Origin: Xenopus tropicalis | Lineage: Eukaryota; Chordata; Amphibia; Anura; Pipidae | Assembly (NCBI RefSeq): GCF_000004195.4 | Contig: NC_030681.2 | Location: 21,220,482-21,284,481 of the forward strand | DNA length: 64,000 nt | Reading direction: 5' to 3' | Shown: positions 1 through 11,000 of the stretch, piece by piece | Layout of the letters: each line of letters starts with the position of its first letter | Position numbering within the stretch: the first letter of the stretch is position 1 | Made by a program: the position numbers and the translations under genes | The notes under the pieces: model-generated | What the model was told of the DNA's origin: nothing | Databases searched by the model: none | Seen by the model: the letters and a program-made list of their open reading frames with translations, nothing else

Positions 1-45
1 TAATCTCAGTGGACAGAGGCATAACTGTAGAAGATGAACAGTCAC

Positions 46-326
46 TAGTGATGAGTGAATCTGTCCCGTTTTGCCGAAAAATTTGCAAAGCGATTTTGTC
101 ACGCAATTTTTCGTGCATTTTTTGATGCAACTGCGTCCAATTTTGACACGACCACATCCAATTGTAACGCGACCGCGCCCAATTTGACACGCAAGAAAAA
201 ATAAAGAAGCACGACAAATTTTTCCGCTGCAAATTTTCACGGAAGTTTCGCAAAACAATTCGCCAATGGCGAAATACAGAAATTCGCTGCGAATCCATGC
301 CTGCCGAAAAAAATCGCTCATCACTA
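46..326. mobile_element. hAT-like nonautonomous element with intact target duplication
   Basis: Terminal inverted repeats TAGTGATGAG and CTCATCACTA bound a 281-bp AT-rich unit. The 8-bp sequence ACAGTCAC is directly repeated at 38-45 and 327-334, the duplication length of hAT transposons. It has no coding capacity. Confidence 0.85.
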
Positions 327-661
327 ACAGTCACGGAAAGTTTTTATATATAATATATTTGTATATGAAGAGGTGTTATCTCCAGAGGGCCCTAATGCTA
401 TTTTACTGTGGGCCCCATTAATGGGTGGTCTGTCTAAACACAAGTCTGGTCTGCCGACGCAGTCCTCTAGGACTTCCAGGTTTTAGAAATATAAAAGGGG
501 GATACAAGGAGGGGGAAATTAGAAATATGTGATGCACAGAGTGCCACTAATATATATAGGATATATAAAAGGAAGTAGGTGAGTATCACTCATGTATAAG
601 GGATAATGTACCCCCTACTGTAAATTAAAAGGATATCAGAAGTCACCCAGGGGTTCTCTAA

Positions 662-967
662 AGGTGGCCAAACATGAGCAGATTTAAGCTGCCAACTCGG
701 GTCCTTCAGATTCAGCAGCTTATCTGCCTGTGTATGGGAACCCCGATGGGCCTCCTCTACCAATATCTGTCCTAAAATTGGTCAGATTTTGATTGGGCAG
801 ATTTGACTTTCCCGTCAGATCGGGGCTGCATCAGCTTATTGATGTGATCCTCACTCCGACGAATCTTATTTGCGATCAAATTACTCCGATGCCACCTTAG
901 GTGGGCATAAAGATCCGCTGGTTTGATGACCTCGCAAACGAGTGGCTCTTATAGTGTATGGCCACCT
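662..967. mobile_element. PIF/Harbinger-like MITE with TAA duplication
   Basis: It begins AGGTGGCC and ends GGCCACCT, with TAA on both flanks (659-661, 968-970). It belongs to the same family as the copies at 3005, 5728 and 17058. The TAA duplication and symmetric ends fit PIF/Harbinger; the family name is inferred. Confidence 0.75.
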
Positions 968-970
968 TAA

Positions 971-2060
971 GTATCACTCATATATTATAAAAGGTAATGT
1001 AGCCAATACTTTATTAACAGTTCAAATACAGCAATCCAGGATTAAAGAGACATCTGAGGAATTCTTGTACTAAACATTTAATAAGATCACATAGATAAAA
1101 ATTAAGACACTTATTAAGGCATTTTACATTTAACTTTTTTTCCTATTGCATTTTATTTCATTGTAAAATGCAGTTTTAAAGCTCACTGATACAATGCTGA
1201 CACCTTGTGGACATTTTATAAAATGCAATGAGCCACATAGGAACCTTGTTTATTATTACTGATAACATCTGACATGGGATAAAGTACTTAACGCACTAAA
1301 ACTCTGAAAAAGCAACAGGGGCACAGTTTATCAGTATACTTTATGATGCTTTGCAAGTACTACAGCATTGCCAGGGCTTCACTTCCCCTTTAAACACCTC
1401 CCAGCACTTGCACTCTCAGAATCCATGGGGTCAGGGAGATAATGATCCAGTCCTGCCATTCTATGGTCAAGTCTCACATTGGGACAAACGGTGGCATGGA
1501 AAGGGGTATTTAATATTTCATGACTGACACAACGACATTAGGGTACCACTGAGGTGCTGGGCTGCTGTATTTCATGTTCAGTGCAGTCAATGACAGGAAC
1601 TTTATTATGACTATTATATGTGAAATAAGACATTGTAACATATTGGATTGTTTTTCTAAATAAATTTATTAGGAGTTGTTACATTTTTGCCAACTCCAAA
1701 TCCAGGTACCAAAACTTGCTTCTGACTCCACAGCTCTGTATGGAGAGAGACGGAGAGAGACAAACAGAAAGAGAGATAGACGTGCCAGACATGCCGCCAT
1801 CAGAAGGGGACAGTCTAGGAAAACACGGTGGAAAAAGCCTGCTAGGAAATCCAATCTCAACTGTTACTGGATCGACTTGATGGACATTTTTGATTGTAAC
1901 AATTTAGACACATGCGTATAGGAAACCAGAACTACAGGCTGCGGATCTGCATTATATGCGCTACAGGCTCATGTGTTTGTCAGTAGCCACCTACACCATA
2001 GTCTCTGTGAAAATGGTGAACTTACTGTTCCAGACTGTAGTACATACATCATTTTTATAT
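971..2060. other. Intergenic stretch without recognisable gene
   Basis: It is AT-rich unique-looking DNA. A pair of short overlapping reading frames at 1669-1921 has no family resemblance and no splice context. I see no exon or RNA gene. Confidence 0.5.
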
Positions 2061-2061
2061 A

Positions 2062-2136
2062 ATAATATATATATATATATATTATTTTTTTCCCTTCTAT
2101 GGTTTGCTTGTTTAAAGCCCCCCCCCCCCCCCCCCA
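2062..2136. repeat. AT dinucleotide run and 19-base C run
   Basis: An (AT)n stretch near 2064-2081 is followed by a pure C run at 2118-2136. These are simple repeats prone to slippage. Confidence 0.9.
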
Positions 2137-2292
2137 GCTGCAGCGCTGGAGAACTGAGAAAAACATTTTTTTATTGGCTTACTGAAGTGGGTCATGTGGA
2201 AATATCAAGGAACTTCAGCTTTAAAGGGGACTTTAGAGGAACAGTTACACCAAAAAATGAAATAGCTTTAAAGTAATTAAAACAAAAATGAG

Positions 2293-2572
2293 TGTTGCCC
2301 TGCACTGGTAAAAGCTGTGAGTTTTGCTACAGAAACACTCCTATAGTTTATATAAATAAGCTGCTCTGTAGCTGGAAAAAGGAGAAAAGGCACAGGTTCT
2401 ATAGCAGATAACAGGTAAGCTCTGTAGAATATAATGGCGTTTTATCTGCTATGTAACCTGTGCCTTTTCTCCTTTTTTCCAGCTTGAATGGCTGCCCCCA
2501 TGGCTTTGTTTATATAAACTACAGGAGTATTTCTGTAGAAAAACCCACAACTTTTACCAGTGCAGGGCAACA
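2293..2572. mobile_element. 280-bp foldback (long imperfect palindrome)
   Basis: The outer 21 bases of each end are perfectly complementary (TGTTGCCCTGCACTGGTAAAA against its reverse complement), and pairing continues imperfectly inward, including GTTTATATAAA and the ggagaaaaggcacaggt stretch. It is probably a foldback-type MITE. Confidence 0.7.
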
Positions 2573-2629
2573 GTATATTATACTGTAATTACTTTTATAC
2601 ACTATCGTTTTTTAGTATTACTGACAGAC

Positions 2630-2965
2630 AGACATACAGATAGGTATGGATAGTTAGGTAGGTAGATATATAGCTAGGAATGTAGATAGATAAAAAGACA
2701 GATATAGACAGTTTGGTAGTTATATATACACAAATAGATAGACAGCCATTATTAGATAGATAGATGATAGATAGATAGATGATAGATAGGAGAAAGGCAG
2801 GTTGATCAGCTACTGATACTCAATACTCAGACAGATGGAGACAGGCAGGTAAACAGATACAGATAGACAGACATTATAGACAGATACAGACAGACAAGAA
2901 AAAAGATACAGATAGACAAATAGATAGACAGAGACAGTTAAGCAAGTAAATAGATAGAAAAATAA
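2630..2965. repeat. GATA/GACA-type imperfect microsatellite
   Basis: Irregular tetranucleotides of the GATA, GACA and TAGG types run through the segment, with short pure (GATA) tracts at about 2755-2790. Confidence 0.85.
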
Positions 2966-3004
2966 TAGGTAACTAGAAAGGGAAGTTTAAGAGCAAATGA
3001 CTAA

Positions 3005-3287
3005 AGCTGGCCATACACGCACCGATAATATCGTAAGAAACCTTGTTTTGTACGATATTCGGTGCGTGTATGGCAAGTCGGTGAGTCGACCGATATCGCA
3101 GGAGGCTGCTGATATCGGACGACTCGCCGATCGGGCGGGTTTAAAGATTTTGATCGTCAGGGCTGAATCGGCAGAAGGAGGTAGAAATCCTATTGTTTCT
3201 ACCTCCTTATCTGCTGTTTCAGCCCTGAACGGTGTGTGGCCGATTGTACAATCTTTTGTGCGACCATCGCCACGTGTGTGGCCACCT
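3005..3287. mobile_element. PIF/Harbinger-like MITE with TAA duplication
   Basis: TAA (3002-3004) AGCTGGCCATACACGC ... GTGTGTGGCCACCT TAA (3288-3290). It has a strongly palindromic interior with an ACCTCCTT / AAGGAGGT-type inner stem near 3175-3210. It is 283 bp and noncoding. Confidence 0.75.
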
Positions 3288-3289
3288 TA

Positions 3290-3720
3290 AGCTGTTCCAG
3301 TTTGGGATGTGCAGCCTCAAAGCTCAAAGCCTTGCCAGCAGTTTCAATTTCCCCAGAAAAGGGGGCTGCTGTTGGCCCCTCCCACTTTGGGTCATCCAAA
3401 AAATATTGTGGTGTCATTTGGGGTGACCCCATTATTATATCATTCAAGTTTGGGGGGTGTAGCTTCAAAGCTGTAAGAGTAGCAGCAGTTTGAAAATCGT
3501 CCCTGTCAAAGTCAATGGGAAAATTGGGGGGTTCGGAGCGGCGCCACAAAAAGACGGGGGGCGGGATCGCTTAGAAAAGAACAAGCAGCCTGCTCCGCTA
3601 TAGGGTGAAGATGTGTGGGGAGTTTGGGTGCTGTACCCCTAAAACTGTAGGAGGAGTAGCGTTTAGAAAATGGGGGGCGCTAAGAAGATTAAGAAGAGTG
3701 GAAGTGGCTGAAGTGGAAGA
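3290..3720. other. Repeat-like stretch without recognised gene
   Basis: Two similar segments (about 3300-3370 and 3440-3500) share 'tttggg..tgt..agc.tcaaagct' wording, which suggests an old internal duplication or a decayed repeat. The 116-codon minus-strand frame here has no recognisable family. Confidence 0.4.
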
Positions 3721-3769
3721 AAAATAGGTTGGATTTTTCAACCCAATATAATAACTACACTGACAGAGA

Positions 3770-3908
3770 TATATATATATACAGATAGTTAGGCAGATAC
3801 ATACAGATAGAGATATAGGGTCAGTAAGTGTAACAATATAGTGGCACACAGATATATAGCTAGGAACGTAGGGAGACGGATACAGGTAGGTAGGTAGGTA
3901 GGTAGGTA
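3770..3908. repeat. AT, GATA and TAGG microsatellites
   Basis: There is (AT)n at about 3770-3782, GATA-type tracts to 3860, and a (TAGG) run at about 3887-3906, just before the promoter-like block. Confidence 0.85.
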
Positions 3909-4019
3909 CTCTCTCCCCGGGTAAGAGTATATCAGGAGCTATAAGAGGGCGGGCCGTATTCCCACACCCAGGGCTAACAGGCCATAGCGCGCACTAGCGG
4001 GGGGATAAGGGAGGTGCAG

Positions 4020-4058
4020 TGACGTCACACCGAGCGGTAATCGGTACGGGCCGGAAGT
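4020..4058 (+). promoter_or_regulatory. CRE and ETS motifs
   Basis: A full palindromic cAMP-response element TGACGTCA lies at 4020-4027 and an ETS/GABP consensus CCGGAAGT at 4051-4058. The pair is typical of CpG-island housekeeping promoters. Binding is inferred, not shown. Confidence 0.5.
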
Positions 4059-4313
4059 CTGCGTGTAGGCAAGGGGCAGGCACGTCGCTGTTGTGTGACG
4101 CAATGTGTGTGCGCCGCCAGCTGACGAGGAAGAGAAGTTGCGTATAAGGGTGTGATACCCGAGCTGGGCGGAAAGACATAGAGTCCGACAAGGCGGCTTT
4201 GGGTGCGTCAGACTGTGCTAGGCACAGCGGGACTGTATGGGGGCAGTGTGAGAGCCGTGTAGGGGAGGCTCCATGCACACACCCAAACCGCTTCTGAGCT
4301 CCGCACATCATTC

Positions 4314-4327
4314 CCAGCAGGGGGCAG
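4314..4327 (+). promoter_or_regulatory. CTCF-like motif
   Basis: CCAGCAGGGGGCAG fits the CTCF core consensus (CCASYAGRKGGCRS) with no mismatch. It sits within the promoter-like block and overlaps the left arm of the 21-bp inverted repeat. Confidence 0.5.
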
Positions 4328-4409
4328 TACAGTATCCATGTGTTTAGAGTAGGTGCGGTACAGTATCCATGAAGTTATTCTCTGCTGCACACATGGATAC
4401 TGTACTGCC
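4323..4409. repeat. 21-bp inverted repeat with a third partial copy
   Basis: The bases at 4323-4343 are the exact reverse complement of 4389-4409, and the centre (about 4359-4371) holds a direct copy of the same tacagtatccatg core. It could form a stem-loop. I do not know its function. Confidence 0.8.
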
Positions 4410-4639
4410 TCACCCCCATCGCTCCTACTCAGTCAGGTGGCGCTGATATTGCGAGCTCACAAAGTCACACAGCCTGACAGACGCGGGACTGCCCTTGGCC
4501 ATTACAGCACAAATAATTCCAGCCTACCCGCGTCCTTCCGATACCGATTCCGCCGTGACGCGCTCTGACACGCAGCAGCGACTCCGGGGCCCACCAATCA
4601 GAGACGCCGCCGGTGTCCATGTGATGGGGGGGAAGCGGC

Positions 4640-4784
4640 CCAGCTGCCATTTTTGACACTGGCGGTATATTTGGAATCTTTGCCCATAAAACCGCTTTTC
4701 ATTTGCGCATAATAACAGCGAGACACGCAAACCTCGGCGGGCCGGATTGATATCACCAACGGGCCGTAGTTTGCCCACCCCTGC
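4640..4784. mobile_element. hAT-type repeat end
   Basis: The segment ends GGGCCGTAGTTTGCCCACCCCTG, a wording typical of vertebrate hAT ends (reverse complement CAGGGGTGGGCAAACT). The left end is not clear, so the start is approximate. Confidence 0.5.
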
Positions 4785-4965
4785 ACTATAGGTTCCATAT
4801 TATGATATAACTTACTATCATACAGTAAAACCATAGCCTGGGCATCCCCATACAGACAGCCTCATACAGCCAGACCAACATCCCTGATATAGATCAAAGC
4901 TTTAGCATCTCCACATACAGAAACAAGTGCTTCAGCCTCCATTGAATTACTGACAAGCACCTAAA

Positions 4966-5022
4966 ATGGCTACTGCTGACTTACAGGGAAAATATCAGAA
5001 GCTGGCACAGGAATATTCAAAG
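4966..5022 (+). CDS. ppp1r21: ppp1r21 coding exon 1 (residues 1-19)
   Basis: This is the start exon. It begins [19 protein letters not shown] and ends AAG before gtaattt, phase 0. The start context is AAAATGG. The last lysine is the K of the KLRAQ motif. The 5' end of the transcribed exon is not resolved; 5' UTR may continue upstream or be spliced from a first exon in the CpG-rich block. Confidence 0.95.
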
Positions 5023-8000
5023 GTAATTTCTATTTTTAATAGACAATGTTGTTGCATTGCTTATTGTATTGTAGAACTTCTCCTCCAAGGGGGTGGGAGG
5101 GCTGTTAGCTAACATAGGCGCTAGTTTGCACTAGTGCACTTACCTATGGCGCCATGCAGAGATTGGTGTAGATTAGTCTGTTAAATAAAAATGTGTAACC
5201 CTTTCTTGGCACATTCACTTAATATTGCGCTGTATGTCAGGAGATATGTGTTCTCAAAGTAATATTGATACTGGGAACTGGGAACAGCGCAGTGCCTCCA
5301 CCTAGTGGACACTGAGGAACACACCTCCACCAGGAAATAATCTCACACAGCTTTTGCAGAAATGTTGAACTTTATATAACTGTTGGAGTTGGAAGTTAAC
5401 ACTTTATGTATAAATGATTATCCTGCTCTGAGGAACCGATGTAGTTTATCCACAGCTGGCACAGACAGTCTCTATAGATGCCCAATCCCCACTTGGATCC
5501 GGATGAACCACAACCCTTAGGTTAGTTCAGTCCCTTCCCCAAGAGCTCTTTAGTCCCCCCAGGTAGCGCTACCTGCCCCAGAGTACCTTCCCTTTATAAA
5601 GGTGGCTGCTCCCACGTAGCAGGCAAACGAGCAATACCTGTTCACAGCAGGGGACACACACAAGAGATACCACAGAGGACTAATTTCTTCCTGGCAGCCC
5701 AGCAGACTTTTATCCTTTCAAGTCTAAAGGTGGCCATACACGGACCGATTTTTTACTTACAAACGACCAATTCCCGAACGATCCGATGCTATCGTTAAGT
5801 TATCGTATAGTTGGTGGTGTACGAACGATCGTCGGCCCACTAAACGAGCCGACATTATCGTCCCCAAAATCGATCGGCCAGGTTTAAAAATTTTGGTCGT
5901 TTAACGATAAAATCTGCCAGTTGGTGTGAGTGTCAGACATTTGTCTTTCAACAATTGTTCTCTGCGCATGTCACGATTGCCAGCAGCGGAAGTCAACGAC
6001 ATTCGATCGTACGTATATGTACGATCGTACGTATTTTACGATAATGATGCGACGAAATCTTTCCCGAATTATCATTGCCCGTGGATGGCATATCGTATGG
6101 GAACTTGATCGCCATACGATCGTTTGTCGATATAATCGTTCATCGCACAACGAGCGAAATCGCCTCGTGTATGGCCACCTTAACACACAATACTTTGTCT
6201 GGCTGCTCACTCTGTATCTCTTTCACTCTGGCAAACAACAACAGGGGCTCCCTTTATAAACTGCTGGGCCCGCCCCTAGATTTTTGGCTCCAAACCTTAA
6301 GCACACCTCTCCCAGACATGCACTGGGGCATCCAGCCAATCGGGTCCTCCCCCAGGCTGTAGCTAGGCTGGATGATGTCACAGACTGAGAAACAGGGGGC
6401 ATGGTTCTCTGATCCCCTACATATGATTGACAGCTGGGATTTTTAAATGCTTTTATAATGGTCATCGATGTGTTAACAAAAAATGGCTTTTGGTTTCATA
6501 TTTAATTTGAAAAGGGCTTTTATTATACATGTATATATGCCTGGGTGACAGGTCCACTTTAAACTCTCTTCCACTATTTTGGGAGTTGGCAGAACCCCGA
6601 ATCCTTTGTGAAAGATTTGACCGAATACAGAAACCAAATCTTACTTTGCAAATGCAATAAGGCCACAGAAAGGTTAAAGAGAGCCGCGCACATGGTGAAA
6701 AATATTAAGCGTCTGTGTTTATGTGTGAAAAAGTCATATGATTTTAAGGATTTGGATTCGTCCGAATCCAAATTTTGCTGAAATAGACTGAATCTTGGCT
6801 GAATCTCAAACCGAATCCTGGATTCATTGCATCCCTATTATTGTTACTTTTTATTGCTTATCTTCTTGTTCAGACCCTCTTTTGTTTATCTTGTGGTCAC
6901 TCATTGCCCTGCCTGGTTGCTAAGGTGAACTGGGCCCCGGCAACCAGATAGCTCCTGAATTGCCAAAATGAAAAGTTGTCGGACAGCTAAATAATTTAAA
7001 AAATGAGGATGTATTGCAGATTCTCAGAATATCACTGTCTTCATATACAGGTATGGGACCTGTTATCCAGAATGCTCGGGACCTGGGGTTTTCCGGATAA
7101 GGGATCCTGCCATAATTTGGATCTCCACAATTTAAGTCTGCTAAAAATCATTTAAATATTGAATAAACCCAATGGGCTTGTTTTGCCTCCAATAAGGATT
7201 TAACCATTAAATAAACCCAATAGGGCTGTTCTGCCCCAATAAGGGGTAATTATATCTTAGTTGGGATCAAGTACAGGTACTGTTTTATTATTACAGAGAA
7301 AAGGGAATCATTTAACCATGAAATAAACCCAATAGGGCTGTTCTGCCCCCAATAAGGGGTAATTATATCTTAGTTGGGATCAAGTACAGGTACTGTTTTA
7401 TTATTACAGAGAAAAGGGAATCATTTAACCATTAAATAAACCCAATAGGGCTGTTCTGCCCCCAATAAGGGGTAATTATATCTTAGTTGGGATCAAGTAC
7501 AGGCACTGTTTTATTATTACAGAGAAAAGGGAATCATTTAACCATGAAATAAACCCAATAGGGCTGTTCTGCCCCCAATAAGGGGTAATTATATCTTAGT
7601 TGGGATCAAGTACAGGTACTGTTTTATTATTACAGAGAAAAAGGTGTTATTTGCTTATAATGGAGTCTATGGGAGATGGCCTTCCCATAAATCAGAACTT
7701 TCTGGATAATGGGTTCCCGGGTTAAGGGATCCCATACCTGTACGAAAAGTTAATTTCAAGGTGAAGTACTGCTTTAAGAAAACACCTACTTGTTTCAGAC
7801 TTTGACCATCACAACACAGAGCAGCATTGTTAATGTTTATATCTTAAGGCATCCCTGCCTAAGTGCAGGGCATAAATCAGTTACTTGCATGATCTGTTTG
7901 ATGGTCCAGTGTGCAGTTAACTTGGTCTTTAGTAGGGCTCTAAATATCAAGCACGTAACATTGCCATGCACAGCGTTCTTCTTCTTTTATGTACCTGAGT

Positions 8001-11000
8001 TTGGATAATTGCAGTACCTCGACAAAGCAATGAATACGTTGGTATGTACTGATCCTCATGTTGTACATGGTAACTAATATGTTTACAGGTTTGTCATATG
8101 ATTATTGCAGTGTTATATGCTGTTTAAAATGCTCCCTGTTGTAGTGTAATAAGGACATTTGCTTTCTTTTAGCTGCGGGCTCAGAATCAGGTGCTGAAGA
8201 GGGCAGTTGTGGATGAGCAGGCCAACTCAACAGCGCTAAAGGTATGCCTGTAACTTGCTTTTTGCATTGCAGTAAATGGGGGTCCCTGTGTGTTGTGTTC
8301 CTGATGCTATAGAATACATCTCTTTCTTTAGCTGGAATGTTTAACCCTTTCACCTTGGTGTAGTCGAAGGCATTAAATTCAGTGCTCAGTAAGCTCAGTT
8401 TGTATTTGATCATTAAAGGGAACATATTGCATCAAAGGATACATAAGCATCCCACTTCCTTCTTCGGTCTTCACGCACCTGCAGTAGAGCGAAAAGCCAA
8501 ACTGTAACAAACAAGCCGGCTTTTTAACTCAACTGCGCATGTGTGTGCCCCGGGATTGCCGTGAAAGAAGGAAGGAAGAGGATCACTCGCCTGCATTTAC
8601 CCCTGGTCGGCTCCTAACAGGAGCACCGGTCAGGGGTTTCAGGTAAGCGATTGCAATCACTGGCTAACATTTTGGCACCCCCAGTGATTGTAACTTTCCT
8701 TCTTCTTTAATACATCTGAATCTTGAAGGAATGTGCACAGTTTTTCCCCAAAACCCTTCCTGCCACCGGCCAGCCTTTCCACTTCCTGCTGGCTGCATTA
8801 CCAGGCAGAACAGGAGAGATCGCACCACTCGGCACTTTGCAATGTGAATGCCATACAATCCCTATCTAGTAGAAACTAGGCAGACCTGACAGGGAACTGC
8901 AGTATCCCTGTCACTGTGTGGAGGCAGAGCTGGGCCTGGCTACCTACATCCCTACTGTTCTTCTGGGGAATAAGCCTTACAACATGACCACCACTTATTT
9001 GTGACCCAGGCACAGGTCCAAGTGGATCGACTGGGAGCTCCAATACAATTGTCAAGGGTAACAATCCCCATTTGCCCAAATTTAAAGTAGAGCCATATAT
9101 TATTTATCATTTGCCTACATGATATGGCAAATCTAAGGATATTATGTCTTTTAAATAAAGGGCTTATTAGTGGCTATTAAACTTTATAATGTAGCCTCAC
9201 TCAGCAGTGACAGCGTTTACATTGTTCTTGTCATTCTTGCCATCTTTATTATGTTCCCTTCATCAAATGTATTTCAGGAACAGCTGAAAATGAAGGATCA
9301 ATCCCTGAGGAAGCAGCAGCAAGAAATGGACAGCCTGACATTTAGAAACCAGCAATTGGCCAAGAGGGTGGAGCTGCTGCAGGAGGAGCTCTGTCTCATG
9401 GAAGCCAAGGGCAAGAAAACCAAGGCAAGTTTATATCATTGTCATCTGTGTCTTTTTATATAGAGGATTGCAGCTTCCATCAGCAGCTGGGGAAAATTGA
9501 TTTTTGGCAACTAAAGGGCAATAAAAAGTTACTTTTGTATGTTTAAGGACTGGTGCTGCTGTATTTAAGTCATGCTGGCACTTTTGTAAGTAAAGTTCCT
9601 ACACCTGACCGTTTTGCCAACCTGACTGTCAGTTATAGATTCTAATGCTAATGGACCCCTGCTGCACAAATATGGCAGCCCCCTCATATTGGGGGTCAGA
9701 TAGGTAATGTAAAAGCATTAGGCTAATACTTTTAAGTTATGACTGATAAAAAAAGGTTTAATTTTTGGGCTTGGTATCTCTTTAAGGTGGTCATATGCAG
9801 GCAGATTTAAGGTACCGATTCAGCAGCTTATCTGCCTGTGTATGGGGTCTACTGATGGGCCTATCCAACTGATATCTGACTGTAAATTGCCCAGATGTCA
9901 ATCGGGAAGGATTGATTCTACTGTCTGATGGCAGACAGCATCCGCACATTCATGCAGCCCTTGTCATGTCACCCTGTATTTGTCAACGCGATCCAGTCAT
10001 TTGGCCAAAGGGCCAAACAATCTGATCAGCCCTATATTGCCCACTTTAGGTGGTATCAGCCCAACGACTGGTGTGTATAATTTGTGTAGGAATCACACTG
10101 AGCTCCCTGTCTCAGCTTATGTGAGAAACACAAGTTTAATGTGTAATTCTTTTGCATTACAGAAGAATATGGATGCTGCTCAGCTGAGCCAGGAACAGAA
10201 AAGTGTATTTGATGAAGACCTTCAGAAGAAGATTGAGGAGAATGAGCGGTTGCACATACAAGTAAGTGGGATTCCTTTATAAACAAGGTCTTAAAGTGGT
10301 AAGCTGGAAATATAACCACAAATGAAGGCCTGTGGGTAATAAAAATATAAACCATTTATATTTTAAAGGGTAACATAACCATACAATTAATTATGGTATA
10401 AAATGCTGTATTTTATACATTGAACATACTGTACCAGCTCAGAGATTCAGCAGCTATTCCTTCAAACCTGTAAGCAGGAGCTTTTCATATTCTAATCTTG
10501 GTGGACTATCTTTTGTCTGTCAGTGACCCTACACATGCTCAGTGTGTTCTGGGCTGCTGTTGAGAAGCTTAGCATAGCAATCATTGGAAATTGTCAATAC
10601 TTATGTAGAATGCACAGGTTTCTATGCTGCCATGTTATGAGAATCTTTATCGTATATATACTATATAGTGAGTGTCTGTCCCTAAGTTCTGGTAACTGAC
10701 ATAAACCCATAAAGCATGTTCTATGAATCAACAGATCTATAATGCTAGAGGCCTGTTGTGCCATTGGGCTGGTACAGAACACCAGACTAAATGTACACAT
10801 TTATATAAGTGAGTATTTTGTGTTTTTATGTTAAAAAGATGGTATTTAAACATTGCCTCTTACAAGCATTCCCTGTGTATTTCCTCACATAGTTTTTTGA
10901 GGCCAGTGAGAAGCACAGGCTGGTGGAGTCAGAGCTGAAAAGCAGGTTGCAGGAGCTGGAGACGAGCACTGCCCAACACCAAGCTGTGGTGGATGGACTG

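Larger units (their letters stand above)
3940..4640 (+). promoter_or_regulatory. CpG-rich promoter-like block upstream of ppp1r21
   Basis: This block is much richer in CG dinucleotides than its surroundings, has no TATA box in a convincing place, and contains CRE, ETS and CTCF-like motifs. It ends about 330 bases before the coding start. It fits the CpG-island promoter of a broadly expressed gene. The transcription start and any noncoding first exon cannot be fixed from sequence alone. Confidence 0.65.

Noticed and set aside
1956..2276. 106-codon frame with a hydrophobic N-terminal part
   Set aside because: It crosses an AT run and a 19-base C run and has no relatives I know.
1..4000. 3' end of foxn2, the expected upstream neighbour
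   Set aside because: No forkhead or other recognisable coding sequence or convincing terminal exon is seen before the ppp1r21 promoter.
9424..9430. GT at 9429-9430 as an alternative exon 3 donor
   Set aside because: It would add four bases and shift the frame into exon 4, whereas the GC donor keeps the conserved protein.
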